The translations under genes were made by a program, and so were the position numbers. This document shows, piece after piece, positions 37,181-49,215 of a stretch of 64,000 nucleotides of DNA; within the stretch, counting starts at the first letter, position 1, and every line of letters starts with the position of its first letter. This stretch comes from Calycina herbarum (Eukaryota; Ascomycota; Leotiomycetes; Helotiales; Pezizellaceae). A model generated the notes under the pieces. It did not search any database and was not told the origin of the DNA. It saw only the letters and a program-made list of their open reading frames with translations. The DNA lies in NCBI GenBank assembly GCA_001414485.1, contig LLEY01000008.1:310001-374000 (forward strand). Reading direction: 5' to 3'.

Positions 37181-38395
37181 TCAACTTGACCCCTTCTGCC
37201 ACACCCTGCTGCTTACACAATTCCCACTCGCTTTGGAAAATTTATCAAAGTACTTCTTGGGACCCAGGATATCAAGTACCTGCGACCTCAAAGCCGATGC
37301 GTTGAGTTGCTGCCTCAGTCCAGCTCCCGATTTCATTCTCTCCAAAAACTTCCTCGTTGCTAACTTCGGGACTATCTGCAACCACTTCCCCTCCAATAGT
37401 AACCTGAACAACGTTGCCATACGATCCCCTCAGCTTCTCGGCCCATTGATCACCGGCTCCCCCCTTGATCCGAAGTCACATATGACAATCTTCGCACCTT
37501 CCTGCAAGCTCAGAACGTTGCCTAGGTCCTTCGCGTCTCGGGTACTTTCCGAATCGTAACATAACACCAGGTCATACAAACCCGTACCCTCAGTGAACTC
37601 TCGGGAAGCCTCTGATCCAATACCAATGACCATACGAGCTTTGTTGGCAGCCGGCCGACCACGAGAGCGCCTCAGTTGATATGCAAAAGCAAGTGATGTC
37701 TTGCCACTTGGGGAGAAGATGAGGACAGTGGTATTGCCCTCTATTTTCCCATCCTTGATTGTCCACCCGTCATCCGCATCTAAGGGGTGTGCGAGCTCTT
37801 TGTCGTCCCATGCAAAAACGAATCGGTTCATCAGGTAACCAGTCTCGAACAGCACCTGAAATAGGGAGTCATATCCAAGATTCTGGGTTGCCTCATCATC
37901 GAGGTTTGCTATACTCGACGGCGCGCTGAACTGGTATCGGTTGTAAATTGGAGAAACCTTCTCTCGGTGCTTGCTGGTCTCTACAAACTGACCAGCAGTT
38001 GTGTCATCGATTTGAACATGGAAATCCACTGGCAAGGTTCCAATCAGGAGGTAGCCGAAAACGAGTGTCCCGGTTTCGATGGGCGAACCATCTGCCTTGA
38101 ATGCAGTACTCTCAATTACAATTCCATATCCCCAAGCGGATATTCGCCCGAATTGAGTGGGATCTAAAAGCTGCTTGGGCGTAGGAGGAGGGATAGGGTG
38201 CAAGTCCCACCAACCAAGCATATGCCCTGCCCTTGCATACGATAGATTGTTTGTCGTCAGTGAGATGATCTTTGATTTGACACGGAGGGATGATGGCGAC
38301 AGTGGTGAAAGTGGAAGGTCTGATGGAAGGGTAATGATATGTTGTTCTTCATAATTGGCCTTTGAAAGGACCTGTATTTGAGGTGGATTTACCAT
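37181..38395 (-). pseudogene. DUF2855 family protein, two frameshifts near the C-terminus
   Basis: The frame starts at 38395 (MVNPPQIQVLSKANYEEQHI) and is typical of DUF2855: VKSKIISLTTNNLSYARAGH, WGYGIVIES, TLVFGYLLIGTLP and LIFSPSGKTSLAFAYQLR, a quinone-reductase-like nucleotide-binding step. It then stops after EPVINGPRS (37430). The next expected segment, WAEKLRGSYGNVVQVTIGGE, is present at once in another frame. A second shift near 37370 then leads to ATRKFLERMKSGAGLRQQLN and LDILGPKKYFDKF, ending at 37181. So two one-base changes, about 70 bp apart, separate three homologous pieces. This is either a young pseudogene or two sequencing errors. Biochemical role of the family is not established. 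Confidence 0.8.
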
Positions 38396-38499
38396 GGTAA
38401 GATACAAATTTTGAAATTGGTATTGAAAGTGAACTGGAAGAGAAGCTTAGTGGTTTTTCTTCTTACTGATTTACGTATACCTTTGTAAGCACTAATGTT

Positions 38500-39886
38500 G
38501 AATTATTCTATTATTTGATTTCGTCCGATGATTTCGTCCTTATGGTCGTAAGAGCATTCAGTCCAAGGAATATCGGAATATCTGCTCGTAAACTCAGGTA
38601 GATGGTCTTCGGAGCTATGGCCATTAGGGCCGTTATGACCATCCTCACTGTAACGTATTTCACTTGATTATGTTGCGCGAAATGGTCCCGAGAAATCAAA
38701 TTGAACAAAGGTTTCTTCAGACGATTATGAACTAAGGTCAAGTTCTTGATTTTCCATTTGAACTCATTCACTGACACTTATCCTACATCGAGTGGCTATC
38801 CCTTAAGTACCGACGCTACCAACCCCCAAAAATTTCTAACAATACAAGCGAGGCGCAACTCCCGATTTGTAAGTTACCTATCCTTAGCTCTCCCTGTCTT
38901 CCAAGCAGAAGATCAAAGCATCAACCTATCGGTAACCTCAAATGCGGAAAATAAACAACACCCCACCTTTAGGCGAGTACAGAACCAACGTCCAACATGC
39001 AGTCATCATTTAGAACGAGTAGACGACGAGTGGAAGCTTGATGTAAGTTTAGCTATTGGGTGAAGATTTTTCTCACTGGGTAAGGGGGGCATTTCAGATG
39101 GAGGTGGTGATTGGTTGTTTCAAAGCAACGAAGAGTAAAAGATGTGGGAAGATAGTCACTGGATTTCTCTCGGTTCTGTAAGGTAAGTTGTAACCGCGCC
39201 TTTTGGGAGCAACTCTGAAGTCCGTGGCCCACGCGGAAAATGCAGAGATAGCTTACATTGAGGTTCAATGCCAATTCTGTCAGTTAAATAATCTCTCAAA
39301 GTAAATAAGTAAAGGATGGGATATACATCCAACCATTTACTACACGATGTACACCCTCGAAACACTCTTCACAAAATCTGGCTAACCATGCACTCAAACC
39401 ATTTTTTTTGCATTAGGAGAGTGCGACAAAGGCTGGCGCGACGATTCAACGGGTGTGCCAGCGAGTCTATTGATCGTTTGGATTGAAAGTGTTTATTTGT
39501 GGTTACTTGTGACCTTGGGAGTGGGGTTGTTAGTTTGGGAAAGAGCGATGGGGAGGAAGGAGCGAGGGAGTGGGTGGGTCGTGGGTCAACGAGTAAAGGG
39601 GTGCGGGAGGCAGGCAAGCAAGCAAAAAGAACGCGAGTCTGCAAGTAAAGCAAAAGAATATGGTTGACTTGCTGGAAGGGAAATTTCGTAGATAACTTCG
39701 TAGATAACTATACAAGAAAATCGACACTACAAGGATAGAGCTGCCACTGGTATGTTGAGCCTAGAACGCTTGTTTTCTGAGTGCACCGTTTATAATAGGA
39801 GAATATCTCTAGAGACTTCATATATTTCTCAATATAAAAGAATCAGAAGACATTCTTAATTCTGCTAAACGTTCTCTAAGGATATA
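38500..39886. other. Intergenic
   Basis: Several overlapping 60-105-residue frames without domain character. The stretch at 39500-39650 is a purine-rich, low-complexity strand. No gene called. Confidence 0.4.
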
Positions 39887-40324
39887 TTGCTACTCCTAGA
39901 AATCCTGAAGTACTTAGGGTTGCTCGCTGAAAAAAATCCAGATCTCTTACCAATGTTTGAACACGCGCAGAAACAGTTAAGACGGCTCCTTTTTCCTCTT
40001 TTTCTTACATTCGCCCTCCAGGGTGCTTCTCAACACCTGATCCAGGAAAATATTGATCTGGTTGGGCATGGGTGTGGGCAGTCTCGACTCTCGAAGGCCG
40101 AAGTTCTGCCCAAGCCGGCTCTTTTTGTCCGATGTCCTTGGAACGCGCTTTCCTTCCGTCGACCAGCCATTCTCAACTTCTGTCCATCTCCAGCATCTTC
40201 GGGGTTCGGATTATGGACCGGCACGCGTATTTTAATCTCGTTGCCATCTTCAAACAACCTTGAAAGTGTGAGCCAGGAGTTGTTCTCTACCTTTCACTCG
40301 TCAACCAAATCGGAAATCTTCAAG

Positions 40325-41914
40325 ATGCCTCCCGGTCTCTTAAGGTCAAATTCTTGCGTGGACATCGATTTTACCCTGCGAAGAAAATTCAGGAAAACCG
40401 GATTCCGGTATGATCAAGTCATGAATGGCAATGAATACTCGATGCTAATTTGAAATTTGTGTAGACCTATGCAACGAGATGTAATTGTGGCTGCTTTAGA
40501 TGGGAACGATGTTTTCGTGCAGGCTGCCACAAGTTTTGGCAAGAGCTTGTGCTTTCAACTTCCAGCCGTCATAGATCATGGAAGTAAGTAAATCCTATCT
40601 CCAGGCTTTCTCTTTCAAATCTAACCCGTTTTAGTTACAATCGTTGTCTCTCCTCTCCTATCATTGATGGTCAGTAAGGAAAATCCATTTCCAAGACAGA
40701 AATTGACATTATCCCAGGCAGATCAAGTGAATGCTCTCAAAGCAGCAGATATAGAGGCAGGCTCAATTAACCGCAACACCCCCTATGATGAAAGACAGCG
40801 CCTTCTCCAGGATCTGGCAACTGGCCACCCTCTCACGCGCCTTCTTTACGTCACGCCAGAGCAATGTGCTGCTGATGCATTTCGCAATAAGCTGAAAATT
40901 GTACATGAGCAACGGGAGCTTGCTCGTATCGCTGTTGATGAAGCCCATTGTATTTCAGAATGGGGTCACGATTTCCGGCCCTCTTTCAAACAGCTCAAGT
41001 GGTTTCGTGAAACTATGCCTGATGTTCCTATCATTTGCCTCACTGCTACAGCAACCCCACAAGTACGTCAGGATGTCATCAATACTCTTGGCCTTTCAGA
41101 AGGCAAACTCAAAGTCTTTACGATGACCACAAGCCGGCAGAACTTGCATTACGAAGTAAGATTCAAATCTGATCAAGAGGACAATTATCACGATTTTCTC
41201 AAGTGGTTGAAAGGGGTACACAAGCGCCGAGCAGAGAATGCAGACCGCCGCGCTGAGCTTGAGCGAAATAACGAAAGGCTGGACAACGTTTCTGGTATCA
41301 TTTACACTCTCTTTCGAACAGATTGTGAGGCTCTAGCTGCGAGGCTCCGTGGAGATGGAATAGGAGCAAAGCCTTATCATGCGGGACTCCATAACGATGA
41401 GAAGAATGAGACTTTAGAGCATTGGGTCAACAACGTCAAAGGCTACGATGTCGTTGTGGCAACTACAGCCTTTGGAATGGGTATCGACAAGGAGAATGTT
41501 CGCTTTGTGGTACACTGGCAACTCCCAAAATCCTTTGAAGGCTTTTATCAAGAAGCTGGAAGAGCAGGGCGGGACGGAAAGGCGAGCATATGTATCATGT
41601 ACTACAGCCGGGAGGACAGGGATCGCGCATACAATAGGCTCAGCAAAGACAGAGAAACCTCCAATCTGGAGGTCAGACTGAATAGTCTCCAAGCTCTGGT
41701 AAAATATTGCGAGAGTACGGACACTTGCCGGCACAAACTTATCTGCAGCTACTTTGGAGAGGCAATTACTCCAGAGTGTGATTATGCTTGTGACTGGCAT
41801 AAAGATGCAAAGGCCCTGAGAAGAGCAAAAGAAAATGGACTGCAGACTGAAGAGTGGGTCAGTACACAAAGGGAGATGGGACGTTTTGATAATTCGTATG
41901 ATGGATATGATTGA
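40325..41914 (+). CDS. RecQ-type ATP-dependent DNA helicase
   Basis: Four exons, 40325-40407, 40465-40583, 40635-40669 and 40718-41914, give 477 residues. Order of motifs: motif 0 (FRPMQRDVIVAAL), a Walker A variant ATSFGKSLCFQLPAV, VVSPLLSLM, the DEAH box in DEAHCISEWGHDFRP, CLTATATPQVRQD, TAFGMGIDKENVRFVVHW and the arginine-finger motif VI YQEAGRAGRDG. A Zn-binding region follows with CRHKLICSYFGE and CDYACDW. RecQ enzymes unwind DNA 3'-5' during recombination and fork repair. The protein stops soon after the Zn region, with no visible winged-helix or HRDC domain. The true N-terminus is uncertain: the reading frame stays open upstream to 39887 (ILKYLGLLAEKNPDLLPM), so the start could be at 39953 or earlier. 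Telomere-linked helicases of this type exist, but nothing here shows a telomere. Confidence 0.85.
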
Positions 41915-42265
41915 GTTTCATTGAAGTGGCTGTGTTATTATTTGCTCTTGTCTTTGCTTTGCCTTTAATGTAAGACGGCTGAAGTTTGCTACATCAAAGC
42001 TAATATCAATTTCTTCGTAAGTATGTGCCACCAAATTATTTTGGCTGTGGACTTCTGGCTTCTCAGATCTATATATTGAGCTCCTTTTCCCTCTCAGATC
42101 AGCATCAATCAGATTCCAATCAGCCCAGGAACGAAATCGGCAACGAAAACTCTGCGAACGAACTCCACCACGCGAACAAACCTGCACAAAGTCGGCCTCG
42201 GTCCCAACCCGCTTCGAACCCCCTTCACCTACAAACCTTTCACAAACTCAACCCCTACCTCAACA

Positions 42266-43282
42266 ATGTCTGATCACGGCGGCAACGCTGTCGATGAATT
42301 TTCCAGAACTCAAGCCATCGAACCCGCCACACAAGTAGCCGCACAAGTAGCAGCGCAAATAACCGATTTCAAGAACGAATTGAAGGATGAGTTGAAGGGA
42401 GCTGTTAGCAACAACGAGATTGCAAATCAAATCGCCGAGCTCGCAACACAAGTAGCCGCCTTCAAGAACGAATTGAAGGGCGAGTTGAAGGCAGCTGCTG
42501 GCAACGACGAGAATGCAAATCAAATCGCCGGGCTCGCAACACAAGTATCCGATTTGAAGGATGAGTTGAAGGGAGATGTTAGCAACAACGAGATTGCAAA
42601 TCAAATCGCCGGGCTCGCAACACAAGTATCCGATTTGAAGGATGAGTTCAAGGGAGATGTTCGCAACAACGAGGTTGCAAATCAAATCGCAACGCTCGCA
42701 ACACAAGTATCTCGGCGAACTGTTGATGATACTGCCAGATCTCAAATCGCCGACGGCAACAGCAACGGTCGACACGGTGGAAACCATTCAAATGCTTCCG
42801 TTGGCAACAGGAACAACGCCAACAATGGGTCCATCTCAACACCTGCATCTATCAAAAGATTCCCTCTTCGCGTCTACGTCAAGAAAAACGGACCGAACGC
42901 CTACAACGGAATCTACGAGACCATGTGGTTTTCGTTCACCCCCGACGCTGAGCCTGACGCCAAACCAATGCAACTCAAAGATGCAGTAGCCAGAGTCAAA
43001 GAATTCCTCAGCACTCTCCACAGAGCGGATGGAAATGGCCGAGCGAACTGCAACTTCCTCTTCGATGAGCATTACCATGACATTAGCTCCATATCCGCCG
43101 TCTTTGACACAAGACTCGGCGATAACTGGGGCGCACCAAGCGAGCACCTCGAGCGACTCACCAACATCAATGCATTTGCCAACATCAAGGCACTCAGCGA
43201 CTGCCGCCCCAATGAAGTTAGTTTGAGTGTTGTTGTTGTTGATAAGCCATTGGGTGCTATCCCAGGTAGCGGCACTCCTTGA
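42266..43282 (+). CDS. Coiled-coil tandem-repeat protein, 338 aa, unknown function
   Basis: A single exon. Residues of about 33-150 are four imperfect helical repeats with the core NNEIANQIAGLATQVSDLKD. The first two units are 31 residues and the last two 27, differing by loss of a four-residue step in the KNELK part. A polar Asn/Gly/Ser linker follows (residues of about 160-190). A C-terminal globular part then begins FPLRVYVKKNGPNAYNGIYE and includes NCNFLFDEHYHDIS, AVFDTRLGDNWG and ALSDCRPNEVSLSVVVVDKP. No signal peptide or membrane helix is seen. I recognise no family. The N-terminus should form a parallel coiled coil or trimer stalk. Confidence 0.75.
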   Translation: MSDHGGNAVDEFSRTQAIEPATQVAAQVAAQITDFKNELKDELKGAVSNNEIANQIAELATQVAAFKNELKGELKAAAGNDENANQIAGLATQVSDLKDELKGDVSNNEIANQIAGLATQVSDLKDEFKGDVRNNEVANQIATLATQVSRRTVDDTARSQIADGNSNGRHGGNHSNASVGNRNNANNGSISTPASIKRFPLRVYVKKNGPNAYNGIYETMWFSFTPDAEPDAKPMQLKDAVARVKEFLSTLHRADGNGRANCNFLFDEHYHDISSISAVFDTRLGDNWGAPSEHLERLTNINAFANIKALSDCRPNEVSLSVVVVDKPLGAIPGSGTP

Positions 43283-44060
43283 ATTGCCGGCATGGCAAAC
43301 TTCCATGGTTTCTCGCCTGTTTCTTAGACTCCGGTCTCTGAAATCATTGGACATCTGCATGGAATTTGGGACGATCTTCGGGTGTGGGAAACGGATGGGG
43401 TTCGCATTGAAAGACCAACAGGCTTGCTAAATTGCTAGGATTGTGATGGATGATGGATTGGTATTTGTGGAGGATGGCTTGTGATGAGTTTTTCAACAAC
43501 GTGGTGGACTTCGACCAAAAAAAAACTGGGCAGATCTTCATGAGACCAAATGAAATGATCTTTGACCCAAAAAGTACTCGTGCACCTTGACACTTTACTT
43601 GATTCTCATCGCCAGTGATTATGTTGTTCTAGTCCTTTTCATTCGTCCATTTTTGGGTATCTCTTCGTTGGTGTCTGATTTTATCTCTCGTCTCTTGTCT
43701 AGAACTCGTTGCCCCTCGGAAGACTCGTAGATTTTGTTACTCGAGATATCGGAGAAATTGTGTTTTGAAATAGCTCGGAAAAAATACTCTCGCTCGGAGA
43801 TATGTATTTGGAAAGAAATATTCTCGGAATCATATCATATACTCTGAAATAGAAATTCCAAGTCCTCAGATGATTGTGTTGATTTTCGAGGAGGCTGGGA
43901 TAATCAGCGTTCTTATCATCATTTGTATGGCATAGGCTGTAGATATAAGAGTTGTGATAATTCTGGAATTGCATGTAAGAGTGGTGGAGGGGTGAAGGCC
44001 AGTCCTGCCTATATACAGGGTATAATGGTAAGGGGGTCGCTCCTGCCCCAACAAAGCTTG
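43283..44060. other. Intergenic upstream of RPS23
   Basis: No supported gene. Minus-strand frames at 43699-44207 lack domain character. Confidence 0.4.
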
Positions 44061-44069
44061 GACCACACA

Positions 44070-44089
44070 CACGTGATGTACCACGTGAT
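44070..44089 (+). promoter_or_regulatory. Two CACGTGAT sites upstream of RPS23
   Basis: cacgtgat occurs at 44070-44077 and again at 44082-44089, 12 bases apart and about 130 bp before the start codon. E-box-type CACGTG elements bound by bHLH (Cbf1-like) proteins are common in fungal ribosomal-protein promoters. The site is seen; the regulator is inferred. Confidence 0.6.
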
Positions 44090-44219
44090 GTGACGCTAAT
44101 TTTTCGCACAAAGGTCGCAAAGACAAAAATATCTCTAAAGTAATCAACTCCTCAACAACCGGTATGTATTCCATCACCAACGCATCTGCAAACCTCATTT
44201 CTAACATATATCAGCAATC

Positions 44220-44870
44220 ATGGGTAAAGGAAAGCCTAGAGGTCTCAATGCCGCTCGGAAGCTCCAGAATCACCGAAGAGAAGTTCGCAATCCCCTCATC
44301 TGCTGGTTTATCCGTGCTAACATTGCTCAGCAACGATGGGCCGATCTTTCATACAAGAAGCGTGCGCTCGGTACAGCCTTTAAGTCCTCGCCATTCGGAG
44401 GTTCATCCCACGCCAAGGGTATCGTTCTCGAGAAAGTCGGTGTCGAAGCCAAACAACCAAACTCCGCTATCCGAAAGTGTGTCAGAGTCCAATTGATCAA
44501 GAACGGAAAGAAGGTCACCGCTTTCGGTAGGTTTTGGATCTCCTCTTTTGCGAACATCGGGATACGGGAAGATTGGGAGGTTCAGGATCAAGTGGTTTGG
44601 CCTGCACCACAGGATGCATGGATGATGGAGACGCGGCTATGGAACATACTGGCACATGCAAGGACCAAGGCTAACGCATTTCTTCTCATAGTACCAAATG
44701 ATGGTTGCCTCAACTTTGTCGACGAGAACGATGAAGTCCTCCTCGCTGGTTTCGGTCGTAAGGGAAAGGCGAAGGGAGATATTCCTGGTGTGCGATTCAA
44801 GGTCGTCAAGGTCTCTGGTGTCGGTTTGTCTGCTTTGTGGAAGGAGAAGAAGGAGAAGCCAAGATCATAG
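44220..44870 (+). CDS. RPS23: 40S ribosomal protein S23 (uS12)
   Basis: Three exons, 44220-44282, 44331-44526 and 44692-44870, give exactly 145 residues, the usual length. [73 protein letters not shown] and a KKEKPRS end are essentially the universal eukaryotic sequence. PNSAIRK contains the loop at the decoding centre. The 48-nt first intron has a GCTAAC branch site but a GTTCGC donor, and its bases read through as open frame. A further intron in the 5' leader (about 44162-44214, GTATGT..TATCAG) is likely. Confidence 0.96.
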   Translation: MGKGKPRGLNAARKLQNHRREVRNPLICWFIRANIAQQRWADLSYKKRALGTAFKSSPFGGSSHAKGIVLEKVGVEAKQPNSAIRKCVRVQLIKNGKKVTAFGRFWISSFANIGIREDWEVQDQVVWPAPQDAWMMETRLWNILAHARTKANAFLLIVPNDGCLNFVDENDEVLLAGFGRKGKAKGDIPGVRFKVVKVSGVGLSALWKEKKEKPRS

Positions 44871-47828
44871 ATGAATTCTTCAATTTCTTTTTCGCGAATG
44901 GGGGATACAATGGGGCATGGTGTTCATTTTGCAGGTGCGATGGCTACGTCAATAAAGGATGGGCTTAGCATTACGGGATGCGAGTGAAATATCAGCATTG
45001 AATCACACCAAATACTTCAATTTTCGGAACCTTTCAAGATGCTCACTTGGTGAGATGGCGCACGATCCCAACTTACAACAATGAGAATTATGGGGGAACG
45101 GATTTTCGAAACCACGAAGTCATGATTCATATGTCTACATACACCCGAGTCAACGTCCCAACGACCAAACGAGCTTGACCTTGTTCTGAAATACTCACTG
45201 TGATATATTTGTCTCCAGTCATTAAATCCGAGTGTATTCTCAATTTCCATTTGAACCTTACTTCTCTTGCTTCCTCTCTGGCGTCACATTACAGGTAGAC
45301 TTCACCCTTGCTTGTCATTCCACCGTATCAGTAACCGATCGATATGTTTATGAGTCTCAAGCTTTATTTGGTGTATATTGCCAAGTGTTATTCACCATGC
45401 AGCAAGTTTGTGCATGTCAGCTCACGAATGCAAATCTCACCTTGCAGCTCTTTTCACACCCCGTGTCTGCTGAATAGCTTTATATCTCAATATCACGTCC
45501 ACTTTAGCTCGGCGACATGATCATGCCTTTAACACGGCACATCGCACCATCCAAAAAACTTTCTCGAGCATTCTAGCCATAAGATGCCGACATCTCGTTC
45601 TACAGGGTGGTAATGAAAACCCTTGTCCTAGTATTTCTGGAACAATAAAGTGATCGCGTTTTTGCTTTCCCCAGACTTGTAGGGACAATGATTGAAAGAG
45701 CTTGATATGAATCACGTCCTATGGCCCAAAATGATAATTTATAATTGGGACATAATAGGCTGCTATAAAGCAATAGAGCTACGGACTCGAGGAAAATAGC
45801 AATATCCATTTATGTATCTTACATCGAGATCTCGCCTAAAATACACCCTTCAAAATTGGCATCCTTATCCTCTCTTTGGAACCATTCGAACCACTCCTTA
45901 TCATTATTCTTCCCATGAACAGCTTTAACTTAAGTGTTTATTGGTTTATATTTGTGCGAGTCAAGAACTTTACTCTCTCTCCAAACGTTGCCGTTTTCGT
46001 ATGGGTCTAGGACAACACTTGGCGGACTTACCAATGTAGAGAAATTTCAACCCATTTTCCCCAAACCCTTCAAGAGCTCGTCAGAAGAAGGTCAAGGTTT
46101 GTCTATCTATCATTAATTTCCTGCAGACTGAACACCTGGGAAGGCACTATTCAAAATGAAGACAGGTAGAGAGACAAGCATGAGACTCCAAATAGACTCC
46201 CATTCAAAACCCAGACACTGATGAACTTTGCCCCATTTCTACCACTCTTGTGTCTACTAAATACTCCAACTTCCGAGTAGTATAATATGGGAGTAGTCGT
46301 TTTCGCTAAGCCCCGACCTTTTCGAAAGAAATATATGATGATTTGACCATAATAAGGGCAATATCAGTCTTTACGGCAAGCAAAAGATGAAGGGTAGCAG
46401 CCTCAAGATGTGAGCTTACCATCTCTGTATCTTACTCACGGGCTGGGAGTTCGCGCTTAAACCTCAAGTAAGGAATTCTCTCTCTATCCCAAAAGCTACA
46501 ATCTACCAATCCTCATGCCGGAAGCGAAACTCCCCTTCTTCGGTGTAGAAATTTTAGCTACCGGCCTAGAATATAGATAGAATTTAATCGAGAATTCGAG
46601 GTTGTGAAGAGAGCACAATCCCTTGGAAGGAAATACAAAGGTACTACTTAAAGGAGGGTAATTACCTTAGAGAACGATGGCACAGTACCTAGCGAAGAGT
46701 GAGAAAGTGGAGATGATAGTTGACATATTTTATGGAGCCGGGGGGGGGGTTAACAATTGTTGAGAACTACTAGTTATTTAAGAAGTAGGAATACGAAAAT
46801 ATCCCTTCTTGCGTTTGTTTCGTCCTCCTAGTCTTGATGTCTCTGCAGCGTCAGGTTGGCATCTTGGTAGGCAGATATAAAAGCGTCCCAATACATCGGT
46901 AGTTCCAAAGCAAGGAAAAGCAAATGTTCGCCAAGTAAGCAGGCTGACCATCGACGATTCGCTTTTGGCTCGTCCATGATGCAAAATGGGCCAAATCTCA
47001 GCAGCGTTTGTTCTGGCATCCTGGTTTTTCTCGCGGCACTAAAGGCACACCGGCGCAAAGTCCCATCTCTAAATAGTTCGGAGAGAAAGTACGAAAGCAA
47101 TCTGGACTGTTCTGGGAACCCATCGTGACAACTGAACTTGAATCTTTTAAGGGAGCAAGGGGGAGTCTGTCAAGATGGCAGGATAGGGGATAAAGGCCAT
47201 TTCAAAGGGGTTGAGTGAGGGCGTAGGAGGAGAGAAGGAGACGAGTATAAAGGAGGAATGAGTGGAAATGATGGTGAGGTCCTGCAAAAACAATCCTACG
47301 CTCCGGTATATAGCCTAGGGAATTTTATTTTGATATTGAGAAGTGGGGGAGAGGCTCTGGCGCAGGCCATGTTCGCGGATTGGGAGGATGATGAGAGAGC
47401 CGACAAAGCCAACTAGGTAGTAGGTACACATTTGAGCCTCAACGTGCTAAACTTTTGTTCTCGGCGTTTATGGGAGCTATCGGTCCTAGAGCAAATGTTC
47501 AAGCTTCCTGACGAACACCGAAATTATCGGGAATGGATAAGCTTTCTCTTCTGTTACATTCTGGGCGAGCAATGGAAGCTTTTCAAGCTGAAACGGACTG
47601 GATGTTCGTCTACTTGTAAGTTTTATCCTTTTTTAAGTACCTACAATCGTGATGAGGAAGAGTAGACTTTAACCATAATACAGGCGGTTTAGCAGTCAGG
47701 GCTGCGCTTGTTATAATCGTTCTATCTCAATTACATTTAAGGAATCAACTTTATTTGAAAGAAGTCGAACAACATAATTAAAAGAACGAAGTATTACTTA
47801 GATTCTTCTAAAAAACTAACCCTACCAG
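44871..47828. other. Intergenic, no supported gene
   Basis: About 3 kb with only short overlapping frames. A poly-G run occurs near 46740. No RNA gene recognised. Confidence 0.45.
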
Positions 47829-48359
47829 CCCATCAATACTTCGCCTCGCTGACTTCGCTAGCACTGTGCTTCCAATATTCAATGATGACTGGTCGTTTGA
47901 CCACGAGATCTTGTACATCCATGGCATTTGGTGAAGCCTCTTGGTAATGAGCCATTGTCAGGGAAATTCTTGGTGGTAGGTCTGTAACGACTTCTGTCCG
48001 CAGAGCTACTCGTTCATTGCCACACTTCTCACAGGACTTACCTAGGTATGATCCTTTTGCGCATTTCCATCACAATCTATCTCAAGGTAGGTCTTCTTCT
48101 TAAATAGGTCGTTAATACAAGCGCGATCTAAAAGTTGCTTTGTAGGGTTTATTGGGAGGTAAAAGGACCGTGGTGGTATTCTCTTGTTGACTCCAGATGA
48201 TAATTGAGAGGTTTTGCAACTCTCACAAACGAACTTCTGTTTGAGCAATGTAAAATCAAAGGATCTTACGCGGAACTTCTTATAGTTTGATATGCTTAAA
48301 GATTTATTCTCGTCTAAACTCCAACTAATTAATTGGATTATATCAAGTATTTTAGACAA
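47829..48359 (-). pseudogene. Relic gene with two CxxC pairs
   Basis: Minus strand. The first frame (48359-48042) reads LISWSLDENKSLSISNYKKF, then FVCESCKTSQLSSGVNKRIP and CINDLFKKKTYLEIDCDGNA. A one-base shift near 48045 leads to SYLGKSCEKCGNERVALRTE, VVTDLPPRISLTMAHYQ and VVKRPVIIEYWKHSASEVSE before a TGA. The paired CxxC motifs suggest a zinc-binding unit. The layout faintly recalls the finger region of ubiquitin-specific proteases, but I cannot assign a family. Its 5' end runs directly into the tandem array. Confidence 0.5.
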
Positions 48360-48441
48360 CGAAGCAAAATAAAAGAACTTACTCGAAACTCCTCCTACTT
48401 TGATCTAATCCTATTATTCTTTTCGTCTAAACTCTAACTAG

Positions 48442-48923
48442 CAGCGTATTAACAAACTACTCAACTACTCGAGTACTACTCGAGTAGTCGTGAGTAGAGT
48501 AGAGTAGAGTATGAGTAGTAAGTTAGATGAGTAGAGTAGAGTAGCTACACTTGACTACTCGAGTAGTACTCGAGTAGTCTATAAATAGTAGTAATATATA
48601 AATATAAGCTAAAAATATATTATTTTTATAGTAAAAAGTAGTGTATTCTATAAAACTAAATAAAAAATCAAGACTTCTTCTCCCTCTTTCACCTCTAAAG
48701 ATATATAACCTTAGAAAATTTCGCTGACTATTTATAGAAAGCTCTTACTAAGCACTTCTAGCTCTTTTAATATATACCGGTTTTAGGCCCGGCTCCTCCG
48801 AGCGTCGGTCCGAATCGGTCCGTGCTACTCGAGTACTACTTGAGTAGTACTCGAGTAGTGTTGAGTAGAGTAGAGTAGAGTAGCAGTCACTACTCTACTC
48901 TACTCTACTCATTTAATACGCTG
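48442..48923. mobile_element. hAT-like non-autonomous element, 482 bp, 8-bp target duplication
   Basis: Ends are CAGCGTATTAA on the left and its exact complement on the right (48913-48923). Both sides are flanked by the same 8 bases, ctaactag (48434-48441 and 48924-48931). An 8-bp duplication with CAG-starting ends is diagnostic of hAT. Removing the element restores the unit of the surrounding tandem array. Inside there are many gagtag/ctactc runs and CTCGAG palindromes next to both ends, and a GC-rich central segment (about 48778-48825). No transposase is encoded. Confidence 0.85.
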
Positions 48924-49215
48924 CTAACTAGTAAATTAAATTATTTGAGTACTTAGAAACAACGTAATAGCACAAAAAGACGTACGCGGAAGTCATTCTA
49001 CTTTGATTCAATCTCAAGTTCCTTTTCATCTGAACTCTATCTAATTATTTACATTTTGCCAAGATGCTAGAAAATAAATAAAATTATTTCAAAGGTTTTA
49101 AATAATAACGTGGTTTATCAGCGAGTCGATCATATCACCGAGTCGATCACTTTTCCTTGGCATAAACTTCTAAAACTTTAACACGCGTTTTCTTAACTAT
49201 TTATTATAGAAACTC

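Noticed and set aside
46738..46752. Poly-G run as a signal
   Set aside because: Homopolymer, also seen at about 53530; probably simple sequence or assembly noise.
48480..48910. CTCGAG/GAGTAG arrays as CRISPR-like repeats
   Set aside because: Low-complexity repeats inside a hAT-like element, without regular spacers; the genome is fungal.
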